Part shown: positions 26,587 through 35,201 of the stretch, piece by piece
How the letters are laid out: each line of letters opens with the position of its first letter
How positions within the stretch are numbered: the stretch's first letter is position 1
NCBI RefSeq assembly: GCF_018224885.1
Contig: NZ_JAGTXB010000007.1
Span: 62,001 to 126,000, forward strand
Origin: Chitinophaga hostae
Lineage (GTDB): Bacteria; Bacteroidota; Bacteroidia; Chitinophagales; Chitinophagaceae
DNA length: 64,000 bases
Direction of reading: 5' to 3'
Made by a program: the position numbers and the translations under genes
Notes under the pieces: model-generated
Databases searched by the model: none
Told to the model about the DNA's origin: nothing
What the model saw: the letters and a program-made list of their open reading frames with translations, nothing else

Positions 26587-27962
26587 GAAGATTTTTTATT
26601 TTTTTCATACCATTGGGAAAATGACTGTGCCGGTGGCGCGGGCATTTCCCTTTGTTTATACCAGGGGTTCATGCGGTTGTTGACCATACCCGGGAAGGCC
26701 CGCATTACCCAGCGCCCCATTTTGCCCGCTGTTTTATATGTGCGTGGCGCCGATAATACGCCACTCATGATTTTCATGCTGGCTGTTTTGGCCGCGGTGG
26801 TATGTCCTTCTTTTACCAGTACCTGCCGCCATTTATATAATTGCTGATGAATATCTATTTTAACGGGGCATACATTGGAGCAGGAGCCGCACAAGGTAGA
26901 GGCAAAAGGCAGATCAGCATAATCCTTCATATCAAGATTAGGCGCCAGGATAGCCCCAATCGGACCGGCCACGGCAGTATGATAACTATGTCCGCCGCTG
27001 CGCCGGTAAACGGGGCAGGTATTCATACAGGCGCCACAGCGGATACACTTCAGCGAGTTGCGGAAGTCTTCCCGTCCCAGTTGCCTGGACCGGCCGTTAT
27101 CCACTAATACAATATGCAATTCCTGTCCGGCGCGGGGTTGCCTGAAATGACTTGAGTAAGTGGTAATGGGCTGACCGGTAGCGCTTCTTGCCAGCAGGCG
27201 CAGAAACACGCCCAGGTGCTTCCGCTCCGGAATGATCTTCTCGATGCCCATACAGGCTATATGCACAGTGGCCAGATGGGCGCCCATATCGGCGTTTCCT
27301 TCGTTAGTGCATACTACCATCTCCCCGGTTTCCGCTACGGCAAAATTCACCCCTGTAATAGCGGCATCCGCCTGCAGGAATTCTTTACGGAGATGTTGCC
27401 TGGCCGCTGCCGTCAGAAATTTCGGATCTGCATTTCCCGCGGGCGTTCCCAGGTGTTCATGGAACAGCTCCCCGATTTCTTCTTTCTTTTTATGAATACA
27501 GGGTAACACAATATGACTGGGTGGCTCCTTAGCGAGCTGCACAATCCTTTCACCAAGATCGGTATCTATTACTTCAATACCATTGGCTGCGAGATAGGGA
27601 TTCAGGTGGCATTCTTCCGTCAGCATCGATTTGCTTTTCACTATCCGTTGCACCCCATGTTTTTTTAATATATCGGTTACAATACGGTTATGTTCTTCCG
27701 CATCTGCTGCCCAGTGTACAACGGCGCCATTCCTGGTGGCCTGCTCTTCAAACTGCAGCAGGTAATCATGCAGGTTACCCAATGCATTGACCTTAATACG
27801 GGAAGCCGTATCTCTCAACGCCTCCCATTCGGGAATGCTCCAGGCTATGCGATCGCGTTTCGCGCGCACCCACCACAAAGTTTCATCATGCCAGTTTACC
27901 CGGGCCTCATCCTGGTTAAACTTGTCTGCCAGTGTTGCGTGATCAGCTGTTTGCCTGTTCAT
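26583..27962 (-). CDS. lutB: LutB-type iron-sulfur lactate utilization protein
   Basis: The N-terminal LUD domain is followed by two ferredoxin-type cysteine clusters: CIRCGACMNTCPVYRRSGG and CGSCSNVCPVKIDIHQ. Family members carry two [4Fe-4S] clusters and pass electrons from lactate within LutABC. I place the start at the ATG at 27962 (MNRQTADHATLADKF, 459 aa). A reading frame open to 27989 would add nine residues but overlap lutA further; the chosen start still overlaps lutA by 20 bp. Confidence 0.9.
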   Translation of the reverse strand: MNRQTADHATLADKFNQDEARVNWHDETLWWVRAKRDRIAWSIPEWEALRDTASRIKVNALGNLHDYLLQFEEQATRNGAVVHWAADAEEHNRIVTDILKKHGVQRIVKSKSMLTEECHLNPYLAANGIEVIDTDLGERIVQLAKEPPSHIVLPCIHKKKEEIGELFHEHLGTPAGNADPKFLTAAARQHLRKEFLQADAAITGVNFAVAETGEMVVCTNEGNADMGAHLATVHIACMGIEKIIPERKHLGVFLRLLARSATGQPITTYSSHFRQPRAGQELHIVLVDNGRSRQLGREDFRNSLKCIRCGACMNTCPVYRRSGGHSYHTAVAGPIGAILAPNLDMKDYADLPFASTLCGSCSNVCPVKIDIHQQLYKWRQVLVKEGHTTAAKTASMKIMSGVLSAPRTYKTAGKMGRWVMRAFPGMVNNRMNPWYKQREMPAPPAQSFSQWYEKNKKSS

Positions 27963-28698
27963 GGATATTTTGATTGAGAATTTCAGCAATATGCATCACC
28001 TTCACCCCGGCATGCTGCCGGCGTAAAATACCTTCTATGTGCATCAGGCAGCTCACATCCGTACCGGTGATCACCTCTGCGCCATGTTTAACGTGATCGG
28101 CTACACGATCCTTTCCCATTTTTACGGATACGGCTTCTTCCGTTACACAGAAGGTACCGCCAAAACCGCAACATTCATCCTGTCTGTCGAGCGGCACCAG
28201 CTCCACCCCTTCCACCATCCGCAGCAGCTGCTCCGGTTTGGAAAACGGCGGCGCCACCAGCTCGCTCATCTGTGCCAATGCCAATCCGCGTTGTCCGTGG
28301 CAGCTCTGGTGCAAACCCACTTTGCAGGGGAAACGCGCAGGAAGCGATGTTACTTTCAGTACATCCGTCAGAAATTCTGTCAGTTCGTATATCCGTTGGC
28401 GTATTCCGGTGGCTTTTTCTTCTGCTGCCGGATCATGTAAATGATCTTTAATATGCAACACACAGCTGCCGGAGGGGCCTACAATATAATCGTAGTCTGC
28501 AAAATTTTTGATGAACAGGGTATTACACTGATGGGTAAGATGCTCGTATCCTGAATTCGCCATTGGCTGGCCGCAGCAGGTTTGTCCCTGCGGATATTCC
28601 ACTTCACAACCCAGTTTCTGCAACAGCTGCAGGGTGGCGATGCCTACCTGCGGGTAGAACTGGTCAATATAACATGGTATAAATAATCCTACTTTCAC
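27943..28698 (-). CDS. lutA: LutA-type (Fe-S)-binding lactate utilization subunit
   Basis: This 251-aa protein has two CCG domains of the heterodisulfide-reductase/GlpC type, visible as GQTCCGQPMANSGYE near residue 40 and DRQDECCGFGGTFC near 180, with a further Cys/His set in VGLHQSCHGQRG. The start codon is GTG at 28698. It is the first gene of the lutABC operon; a TAAATTTG box sits 34-41 bp upstream. Confidence 0.9.
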   Translation of the reverse strand: MKVGLFIPCYIDQFYPQVGIATLQLLQKLGCEVEYPQGQTCCGQPMANSGYEHLTHQCNTLFIKNFADYDYIVGPSGSCVLHIKDHLHDPAAEEKATGIRQRIYELTEFLTDVLKVTSLPARFPCKVGLHQSCHGQRGLALAQMSELVAPPFSKPEQLLRMVEGVELVPLDRQDECCGFGGTFCVTEEAVSVKMGKDRVADHVKHGAEVITGTDVSCLMHIEGILRRQHAGVKVMHIAEILNQNIHEQANS

Positions 28699-28731
28699 GG
28701 GTAAAGTAATTTAGTTGATCATTGCTACTTG

Positions 28732-28739
28732 CAAATTTA
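28732..28739 (-). promoter_or_regulatory. candidate -7 element for lutABC
   Basis: Reading the minus strand, TAAATTTG matches the Bacteroidetes primary sigma -7 consensus TAnnTTTG. It would place transcription start about 25 bp ahead of the lutA GTG. No TTG is seen at the ideal 19-bp spacing, so it is a candidate only. Confidence 0.45.
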
Positions 28740-28886
28740 GCGGGCAATGCCATAGTAATCCTTCCTGTTTTTTACCGGTTACTGGCTTATTTTTCGCTGG
28801 TACAAAATAATGAACAGGATTGTGGTTGCCAACCCGGACTATCCTGCTTCTAGCTTTTAGCGGTTAGCTTTTAGCAAAATGCAGTG
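28740..28886. other. remainder of the lutA-helicase gap
   Basis: Together with the palindrome to its right this belongs to a 410-bp gap. A short repeated word (tagcttttagcggttagcttttagc, about 28852-28876) is visible; no gene was seen. Confidence 0.4.
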
Positions 28887-29107
28887 GGGTTTTTCTTGCC
28901 CGGGATTTTTTTTTGCCCAGGATTAGACTGATTTTGATGATTTATAGGATTTTTTTCTTTGATGATTTTAAAAAGATTAGCGAAGATAAAAGCGGGTATT
29001 TGCTTCTATCTTCGCTAATCTTTTTAAATCCTGTAAAATACAATCCTATAAATCATCAAAATCAGTCTAATCCTGGGCAAAAAAAAATCCCGGGCAAGAA
29101 AAAACCC
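28887..29107. repeat. long palindromic element, copy 1
   Basis: A roughly 220-bp imperfect inverted repeat is centred near 28997. The outer arms read GGGTTTTTCTTGCCCGGGA, then GCCCAGGATTAGACTGATTT and GATGATTTATAGGAT; the inner arms contain AAAAGATTAGCGAAGATA. The right end stops 1 bp short of the helicase stop codon (29109-29111), so the element forms the gene's 3-prime end and could fold into a very long terminator hairpin. It is related to the element at 35034-35195, which sits in the same position relative to another gene. Confidence 0.85.
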
Positions 29108-29108
29108 G

Positions 29109-31349
29109 CTATCCGTTCATGATCTGTTCTTCCTGTTTCTTTTTCAGGTACCATTGCACCACGCGGATTTCCGCGAAGCTGGCGGAGTCTCCTACCCTTT
29201 CTTTGATAGGGCCGGCCGCCGTGGCGCCCAGTTCACCGATGTGTTTCAGGATCAGGCGCATGGTTCTTTCGGATACAAAGCGGTGAATATCCATTTCCCC
29301 GGCTTCCACACATTGGGCGAGGTGACTTTCTATGGTGCCGATGGCCAGTTGCCTGGCCGCAGCGATATCGGCAATGGATTTGCCACCCAGGTACAATTCC
29401 AGGGTACCACGCCGGCTGCTGCCTTTTTCTACCTTGCCTTTAGCGGCCTTTTCTTTAGCGGCGGCCGCTGGAATGGCGGCTGCTGCCGCATCTGCATCTC
29501 GTAGTTTCGTGTAATCTTTCAGGCCGGTGGTAAATTCCAGGTCAGCGTAGGATACTTCCCACACATGACGCAGTTTGTTCCAGCAATCAGATTCCAAAGC
29601 CATGAGTTGCAGCAGGTATTTTTTTGACTTTGCTTTCTTCACTTCGGTGATGTGCTTTTGCAAAGGCTGTATCAGATCTTCGTATATGCTTTGGGTAAAA
29701 TAGCCGATGGCCTTGTTGACCCGTTGCTGTAATTGCTCCATTTCACCAGTTTGCACGGCTGTATCCAGTAGCTGGTGCAGCTGTACCACGAACTTTGCGG
29801 CTACTTCCTGTTGTTGTTCTACTTTGGCCGACATGCTTCGGCTTAAAGTGATGGCTGCGTCGAAATCCGGCACCTTTTTATCCTGTATCCAAACCGCGTG
29901 ACTGCGGATGGTGGCCTGCATGCGGTACCAGTCGAACAGTTGCAACAGGGAGGTGGCCTGGAATTTTTTCCTTTCCATTTCCAGCAGCACGACCAGTTCA
30001 TTGGCTTCATTTTCTTTTTCCGCAAACTCGATCACCTGCCGGTCTGTTTTGATACTGCCATGCCCGATGCGGGAATGGAGTACCATTCCTTCCAGGGAAG
30101 TACAGCGGCTGAGCGCCACATATACCTGTCCGGGGGCAAAGGCGTAACCGGCGTCTATGATGGCGCGTTCGAAGGTAAGCCCCTGGCTTTTATGAATGGT
30201 GATGGCCCAGGCCAGCCGTATAGGAAACTGCGTAAAACTGCCAATCTCTTCTTCTTCAATGCTGTTTTCTTCCTGGTTATAAGAATAGCGGATGTTGCGC
30301 CAGGTTTCCTTACCCAGTTTCAGTTCCTCGTGGGAACCTGCCAGCACCAGCATAATTTCATCATCGTGAATTTCCTTGACGGTGGCAATTTTCCCGTTGT
30401 AGTAACGGCGAGGCTGCGCGAGGTCATTTTTCAGGAACATTACCTGTGCGCCTATTTTCAACTGGAGCAATAGCTCGGTAGGCAGTGCCTTGTCACTAAA
30501 ATCGCCTTCTATCTTTCCTTCAAAACGATGCACTTTCCCGGGCATGTCGGCCAGGCGCCGGGCATTGATTTCATCCGCCTTCCTGTTATGGGTGGTGAGT
30601 ACGATGTACTCCTGGTCTTCTCCCTTAAAATTAGGCTGATAATGTTCATTCAGCAGCAGCAGGTCTTCATGGAGCACTTCATTATTACGTACCCGGTTGA
30701 GTATATCAATAAAAACCTGTTCGTTTTGCCGGTAAATTTTCTTCAGCTCGATATATAAGGGGGGCGCCTGTTCTATTACTTTGGCAGCAAAGAAAAAGGT
30801 ACTGTTATAGTATTCGGAGAGCATGCGCCACTCTGCGTCGGGCACTACCGGCGGGAGCTGGTACAGATCGCCGATAAACAGCACCTGCACGCCGCCAAAT
30901 GGCAGCAGTGGCTTGTTGCGGAAGTGACGGAGGATCACATCTATGGCGTCCAGCATATCACAGCGCACCATACTTACCTCGTCGATGATCAGCAACTCCA
31001 TTTCCTGCAACAATACTTTCTTATCGTTTGTGAAACGGATATTGCGGAACAGGCTATGTTTATCTGTGCTGCTGATTTCATCCATGCCAAATCCTCTTTT
31101 AGTACCGGGAATAAAGGGTCCGAAGGGCAACTGAAAGAAAGAGTGCATGGTAACACCACCGGCGTTGATGGCGGCTACACCTGTAGGCGCTACTACTACC
31201 GTGTTTTTACGGGTATGTTCTTTTATGTATTTAAGAAACGTAGTTTTCCCTGTACCGGCCTTACCGGTAAGGAAGATATGGCGGTGTGTATGGTTTATGA
31301 AATCTGCCGCCAGGTGAAAGATGGTATTTGTATTATCCGGTTGGGGCAT
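29109..31349 (-). CDS. PIF1-like superfamily 1 helicase with C-terminal HTH domain
   Basis: This 746-aa helicase has Walker A FLTGKAGTGKTTFLKYI (about 27-43), VVAPTGVAAINAGGVTMHSFF, and Walker B LLIIDEVSMVRCDMLD. The late motifs AWAITIHKSQGLTFERAIID and VYVALSRCTSLEGM are of PIF1/RecD type. The C-terminal third contains an Ala/Lys-rich linker and a helix-turn-helix segment (LYLGGKSIADIAAARQLAIGTIESHL, positions about 655-680), a combination common in Bacteroidetes. It probably unwinds DNA 5-prime to 3-prime in repair or replication. It diverges from the amidohydrolase gene across 117 bp. Confidence 0.9.
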   Translation of the reverse strand: MPQPDNTNTIFHLAADFINHTHRHIFLTGKAGTGKTTFLKYIKEHTRKNTVVVAPTGVAAINAGGVTMHSFFQLPFGPFIPGTKRGFGMDEISSTDKHSLFRNIRFTNDKKVLLQEMELLIIDEVSMVRCDMLDAIDVILRHFRNKPLLPFGGVQVLFIGDLYQLPPVVPDAEWRMLSEYYNSTFFFAAKVIEQAPPLYIELKKIYRQNEQVFIDILNRVRNNEVLHEDLLLLNEHYQPNFKGEDQEYIVLTTHNRKADEINARRLADMPGKVHRFEGKIEGDFSDKALPTELLLQLKIGAQVMFLKNDLAQPRRYYNGKIATVKEIHDDEIMLVLAGSHEELKLGKETWRNIRYSYNQEENSIEEEEIGSFTQFPIRLAWAITIHKSQGLTFERAIIDAGYAFAPGQVYVALSRCTSLEGMVLHSRIGHGSIKTDRQVIEFAEKENEANELVVLLEMERKKFQATSLLQLFDWYRMQATIRSHAVWIQDKKVPDFDAAITLSRSMSAKVEQQQEVAAKFVVQLHQLLDTAVQTGEMEQLQQRVNKAIGYFTQSIYEDLIQPLQKHITEVKKAKSKKYLLQLMALESDCWNKLRHVWEVSYADLEFTTGLKDYTKLRDADAAAAAIPAAAAKEKAAKGKVEKGSSRRGTLELYLGGKSIADIAAARQLAIGTIESHLAQCVEAGEMDIHRFVSERTMRLILKHIGELGATAAGPIKERVGDSASFAEIRVVQWYLKKKQEEQIMNG

Positions 31350-31435
31350 TTAGTTCTAAATTGAAAAGGCGAATATACAGAAAACCTGCGAAAATGCCGT
31401 GGATATTGCGCGTAACTAAATGCGCAGTATATTCG
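31346..31435. promoter_or_regulatory. divergent promoter region with two interleaved inverted repeats
   Basis: On the plus strand TTG at 31406-31408, a 19-bp spacer and TATATTCG at 31428-31435 give a near-consensus Bacteroidetes promoter for the amidohydrolase gene, with transcription start near 31442. On the minus strand the same octamer TATATTCG occurs at 31377-31370 facing the helicase gene. A second inverted pair, GCATTTAGTT (31346-31355) and AACTAAATGC (31414-31423), interleaves with it, the latter inside the plus-strand spacer. Confidence 0.55.
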
Positions 31436-31466
31436 TTTTCACATCTGCCAACAAAATAAAAATAAC

Positions 31467-32417
31467 ATGGACCCGATAAAAATAGCAACCGCACAATTTG
31501 AGAACAGGAACAACGACAAGGCCTACAATCTGGGTATAATCCGCGAATTATCTGCCCGCGCAGCGGCAGAAGGCGCCCAGGCGGTGGCATTCCATGAGTG
31601 TTCCATAACAGGTTATACATTTGCCAGGCATTTATCAAAAGAACAGATGCTGGACCTGGCGGAATTTATTCCCGACGGCCCTTCCATAAAGGCATTGCAG
31701 GAAATTGCTGCTGCCAGTGATATTGCCGTGCTGGCAGGATTATTTGAGAAAGATGCAGATAATAATTTATTCAAAGCCTATGTGTGCGTAGACAAAAGCG
31801 GGCTGGTAGCAAAATACCGTAAGTTACATCCGTTTATTAATCCGCACCTGACGCCGGGAAATGAGTATGTTGTATTTGATCTGCTGGGATGGAAATGCGG
31901 CATCCTGATCTGTTATGATAATAATATTATTGAGAATGTTCGCGCTACAGCGTTGCTCGGCGCAGAGGTAATTTTCATGCCGCATGTTACCATGGGCACT
32001 CCTTCTACCCGGCCAGGGGCGGGCTTTGTAGACCCGGCCTTGTGGGAAAACCGGCATAACGACCCTACCTCGCTGCGACTCGAATTTGACGGCATGAAAG
32101 GGCGTTCCTGGCTGATGAAATGGCTGCCTGCACGGGCCTACGATAATGGGGTATATGTTGTGTTCTCTAATCCTATCGGTATGGATGACGACCAGCTGAA
32201 AAACGGCTGTTCCATGATCGTAGATCCTTTTGGCGATGTGATCGGCGAGTGCCGTAAACTGGATAACGATGTGATAACGGCAACGCTTACACGAAAGAAA
32301 CTGACAGACGCCGGCGGCTACCGCTACCGTTTGGCACGCCGGCCCGACCTGTATGGATCTGTTATTGCTGCTCCGCACCAGGCGGTTCAGAAAGTAGTGT
32401 GGCTCCCGAAGGCATAA
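31467..32417 (+). CDS. nitrilase-superfamily carbon-nitrogen hydrolase
   Basis: This 316-aa protein has the complete catalytic triad of the superfamily: Glu44 in FHECSITGY, Lys119 in KYRKLHPF and Cys149 in CGILICYDNNI. These enzymes hydrolyse amides, N-carbamoyl groups or nitriles in the cytoplasm. MPHVTMGTPSTRPGAGFVDP after the nucleophile is a longer than usual insert and may shape the substrate pocket. A likely promoter lies just upstream. The true substrate is not evident from sequence or neighbours. Confidence 0.87.
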   Translation: MDPIKIATAQFENRNNDKAYNLGIIRELSARAAAEGAQAVAFHECSITGYTFARHLSKEQMLDLAEFIPDGPSIKALQEIAAASDIAVLAGLFEKDADNNLFKAYVCVDKSGLVAKYRKLHPFINPHLTPGNEYVVFDLLGWKCGILICYDNNIIENVRATALLGAEVIFMPHVTMGTPSTRPGAGFVDPALWENRHNDPTSLRLEFDGMKGRSWLMKWLPARAYDNGVYVVFSNPIGMDDDQLKNGCSMIVDPFGDVIGECRKLDNDVITATLTRKKLTDAGGYRYRLARRPDLYGSVIAAPHQAVQKVVWLPKA

Positions 32418-32523
32418 AGCACAAGGCATAAAGCAAAAAGCTATTGCAGCTAATGATGTAAGCGTTTATTACTTATATCATTAGCTGCAATAGCTTTTTG
32501 CTTTATGCCTTGTGCTTTATGCC
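32411..32523. repeat. palindrome with 47-bp perfect arms at the amidohydrolase gene end
   Basis: Arms at 32411-32457 and 32477-32523 are perfect complements around a 19-nt loop. The left arm includes the stop codon of the amidohydrolase gene (32415-32417) and itself contains GGCATAAAGC twice, four bases apart. It lies between converging genes and would fold into a strong hairpin that could terminate the plus-strand transcript. Confidence 0.88.
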
Positions 32524-32530
32524 GCAAAAA

Positions 32531-32559
32531 AAACCGCCCTGGCAGAGCCAGCGCGGTTT
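32531..32559 (-). terminator. intrinsic terminator of the cold-shock gene
   Basis: On the minus strand AAACCGC and CTGGC pair with GCCAG and GCGGTTT, with one C-C mismatch and a 3-nt loop, followed by a run of eight T. It lies 25 bp after the cold-shock gene stop. Confidence 0.8.
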
Positions 32560-32583
32560 ATAACAAAACTATTATAAAATAAA

Positions 32584-32775
32584 TTATGCCAGTCTTACGT
32601 TAACAGCATTCGGACCTTTTCTACCTTCTTCCACGTCAAATACTACGCGGTCATTTTCGCCGATGCTTTCTTTGATACCAGATACGTGAACAAAAATTTC
32701 TTGTCCTGAACCTTCGATTTTAATGAATCCAAAACCTTTAGCTTCATTAAAAAATTTTACTACACCTGTTTGCAT
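32584..32775 (-). CDS. CspA-family cold-shock protein
   Basis: This 63-aa single cold-shock domain has RNP1 KGFGFIKI at residues 13-20 and RNP2 IFVHVS at 27-32. Proteins of this size and sequence bind single-stranded RNA or DNA and act as RNA chaperones. It stands alone, with a T-tailed terminator behind it and a 258-bp gap shared with the divergent transporter gene ahead of it. Confidence 0.95.
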   Translation of the reverse strand: MQTGVVKFFNEAKGFGFIKIEGSGQEIFVHVSGIKESIGENDRVVFDVEEGRKGPNAVNVRLA

Positions 32776-33033
32776 TATATTTAATATTTAATTGTGAACG
32801 TGTTCTCGCCATTTATTACAGCAGGCGGCTACCTGGGCGACTACAAGAAAAACTGTAAGAAAAAGCTGAATGTAAGAGGTGATCTACCAACAGAATTGCA
32901 ATACATTATCTTAAGAAGCGGTACGAAGATAGGGGATTTATTGAATACAATCCTAATTTATTTTAAAGTTTTTCCCGGCTACAGTGGCCCATTGGCTCAT
33001 AATTCCATATTAAAATATATTTTCGCGTTATAT

Positions 33034-34317
33034 ATGAAACATCCTGACGCATGGCGAATAAAAGCCATATTAACCGGTTCTGCCGGTAACCTGGTAGAAT
33101 GGTACGATTGGTACATTTACGCGACCTTTTCTCTCTATTTTGCACCCGTGTTTTTTCCAAAGGGCAGTTATACTGCCCAGCTGCTCAATACGGCAGCCAT
33201 TTTTGCGGTGGGCTTCCTGATGCGGCCTATTGGCGGCTGGATGTTTGGCCGTATAGCCGATAAACAGGGCCGTAAGGCCTCGATGACGTTATCCGTGCTC
33301 CTGATGTCGCTCGGTTCCCTGCTCATTGCATTCACCCCTTCGTACAACAGTATTGGTCTTGCCGCGCCAGCATTATTGTTGCTGGCCAGGCTGCTACAGG
33401 GACTCAGCGTAGGCGGCGAATATGGCACCTCTGCTACTTACCTGAGCGAAGTGGCCACCCCTGAATTACGTGGATTTTACTCCAGTTTCCAGTATGTAAC
33501 CCTGATTGGCGGGCAACTCATCGCGCTGGGAGTCCAGATGCTGTTGCAGAAAGTATTCCTGACGGCCGACCAGATGCATGAGTGGGGCTGGCGCATACCC
33601 TTTATAATCGGCGCTGCACTGGCCTTTTTTGCGCTATACCTGCGGCAGCATATGCAGGAATCCACTTCTTTTGAAAAAATAAAGGATACCAGGGAGAAAG
33701 GTTCGCTTAAACTCTTGTTCCGCCGCCATCCCCGTGCGGTGATGACAGTAGTGGGGCTGACTATGGGAGGCACCCTGGCCTTTTATACCTATACTACGTA
33801 CATGCAGAAATTCCTGGTAAACACGGTACATCTCACCATTGAACGTTCCACCACCATCACTTTTTTCCTGATGCTGATCTTTGCCTGTTTGCAGCCGCTT
33901 TTTGGCTGGATTTCAGACATTTACGGCCGTAAGCCTTTACTGATAGGGTTTGGCATACTGGGTACGCTTTTTACCGTGCCCATTCTTACAGCCACAAGTC
34001 AAACCAGCTCCGAATGGACTGCCTTCTGGCTTATTCTCCTGGCATTGATCATTGTGAGCGGATATACTTCGATTAATGCGGTTGTAAAAGCGGAATTGTT
34101 CCCGGCAGAAGTGCGTGCCCTGGGAGTAGGTTTTCCCTATGCCATTACGGTGGCCATTTTTGGCGGAACAGCGGAACCCATTGCCTTATATTTCAAAAAA
34201 ATTGGCCACGAACCAATGTACTATTGGTACGTGACCATCTGCATTTTTATATCCCTGCTGGTATACATTACCGCAAGGGACACTAAAAAGACGTCTTTGT
34301 TGGATAGGGATGTGTAA
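33034..34317 (+). CDS. MFS transporter of the metabolite:H+ symporter (MHS) family
   Basis: This twelve-helix transporter has the MHS start GSAGNLVEWYDWYIYATFSLYFAPVFFP and the loop motif RPIGGWMFGRIADKQGRKASM. The second half contains GWISDIYGRKPLL. I start at the ATG at 33034 (MKHPDAWRIKAIL, 427 aa), which fits the family; the frame is open to 32794 but the extra 80 residues look non-coding. MHS carriers import small organic acids, betaines or proline with protons. Proximity to the hydroxyproline operon suggests an imino acid or 2-oxoglutarate-like substrate, but this is inference. The 3-prime end overlaps the converging rpiA end by 35 bp. Confidence 0.85.
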   Translation: MKHPDAWRIKAILTGSAGNLVEWYDWYIYATFSLYFAPVFFPKGSYTAQLLNTAAIFAVGFLMRPIGGWMFGRIADKQGRKASMTLSVLLMSLGSLLIAFTPSYNSIGLAAPALLLLARLLQGLSVGGEYGTSATYLSEVATPELRGFYSSFQYVTLIGGQLIALGVQMLLQKVFLTADQMHEWGWRIPFIIGAALAFFALYLRQHMQESTSFEKIKDTREKGSLKLLFRRHPRAVMTVVGLTMGGTLAFYTYTTYMQKFLVNTVHLTIERSTTITFFLMLIFACLQPLFGWISDIYGRKPLLIGFGILGTLFTVPILTATSQTSSEWTAFWLILLALIIVSGYTSINAVVKAELFPAEVRALGVGFPYAITVAIFGGTAEPIALYFKKIGHEPMYYWYVTICIFISLLVYITARDTKKTSLLDRDV

Positions 34318-34984
34318 TTTCCCGGACAGAGCCATCTTCATGCCCGATAATCAGCCTGCTGGCATAGTCGAGAAATAACCCGTTTTCCACTACGCCCGGG
34401 ACATTGTTTAGCTGCGTATGCAATGCAGGCGCATTGTGGATTTTCTGATAATGGCAATCCAGGATATAGTTTCCGTTGTCGGTTATAAAACGGTTGTTGT
34501 CTTTTAGTCGTAGTACCGGATGGGCACCCAGCGCCGACAATTGCCTGAAGGTAAGCTCCCAGCCAAAAGTGACTACTTCTACCGGCAGCGGAAATTTACC
34601 GAGGTGTTTCACCAGCTTGTGCTCGTCGATTACCACCAGCATTTCCTTTGATGCGGCAGCAATAATTTTTTCCCGCAGCAAGGCGCCTCCTCCCCCTTTG
34701 ATCAGCTGCAGCTGGGCATCTGCTTCATCTGCCCCATCAATATCTATATCTATTTTCTCCACCTTATCAAAATCCACCAGCGGGATCCCCTGCTCTCTCG
34801 CCAGTTCCTCGGACTGCGCAGACGTTGCTACTGCTCTGATATCCAGTCCTCCCCTAACTAACTCGCCTATACGTAAAATTGTGTAGTAGGCGGTACTGCC
34901 GGTACCCAATCCAACCGTCATACCGGGCTTAATATATTCCGCCGCTTTTTCGCCGGCTGCTTTTTTGCCAATGTTTGTTTGCAT
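34283..34984 (-). CDS. rpiA: ribose-5-phosphate isomerase A
   Basis: This 233-aa enzyme of the RpiA family has VGLGTGSTAYY near residue 25, the active-site region IDIDGADEADAQLQLIKGGGGALLREKI (positions about 80-107), and the C-terminal DNGNYILDCHY. It interconverts ribose 5-phosphate and ribulose 5-phosphate in the pentose phosphate pathway. It converges on and overlaps the transporter gene, and the palindromic element at 35034-35195 lies ahead of its start. Confidence 0.95.
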   Translation of the reverse strand: MQTNIGKKAAGEKAAEYIKPGMTVGLGTGSTAYYTILRIGELVRGGLDIRAVATSAQSEELAREQGIPLVDFDKVEKIDIDIDGADEADAQLQLIKGGGGALLREKIIAAASKEMLVVIDEHKLVKHLGKFPLPVEVVTFGWELTFRQLSALGAHPVLRLKDNNRFITDNGNYILDCHYQKIHNAPALHTQLNNVPGVVENGLFLDYASRLIIGHEDGSVREITHPYPTKTSF

Positions 34985-35033
34985 AAAACAAATATAATTG
35001 TCTTTACCAGGATTAGTAAAGATTTTGTCTTGC

Positions 35034-35195
35034 CCAGGATTAAACTGATTTAGATGATTTAGATGATTTTTTATTTATAGATTAAAAAAGATTAGGGGAG
35101 ACAGTAGCGGATACATATTTGCTGTTATCTCTCCGAATCTTTTTTAATCTATAAATAAAAAATCATCTAAATCATCTAAATCAGTCTAATCCTGG
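35034..35195. repeat. long palindromic element, copy 2
   Basis: An imperfect inverted repeat of about 160 bp has outer arms CCAGGATTAAACTGATTT and AAATCAGTCTAATCCTGG, then GATGATTTAGATGATTT and ATTTATAGATTAAAAAAGAT. The centre reads AGATTAGGGGAGACAG to CTGTTATCTCTCCGAATCT. It shares the outer and inner words with copy 1 at 28887-29107 and likewise sits just past a minus-strand stop codon (35202-35204). A partial extra copy of its end word, TCTTTACCAGGATTAG, lies at 35001-35016. Confidence 0.85.
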
Positions 35196-35201
35196 TAAAG
35201 A

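Noticed and set aside
32794..33033. 80-residue N-terminal extension of the MFS transporter
   Set aside because: It has no membrane-protein or targeting character and lies in the promoter gap shared with the cold-shock gene; the family begins at the ATG at 33034.
35001..35016. Separate short element TCTTTACCAGGATTAG
   Set aside because: Best explained as a duplicated end of the palindromic element beside it, not an independent site.
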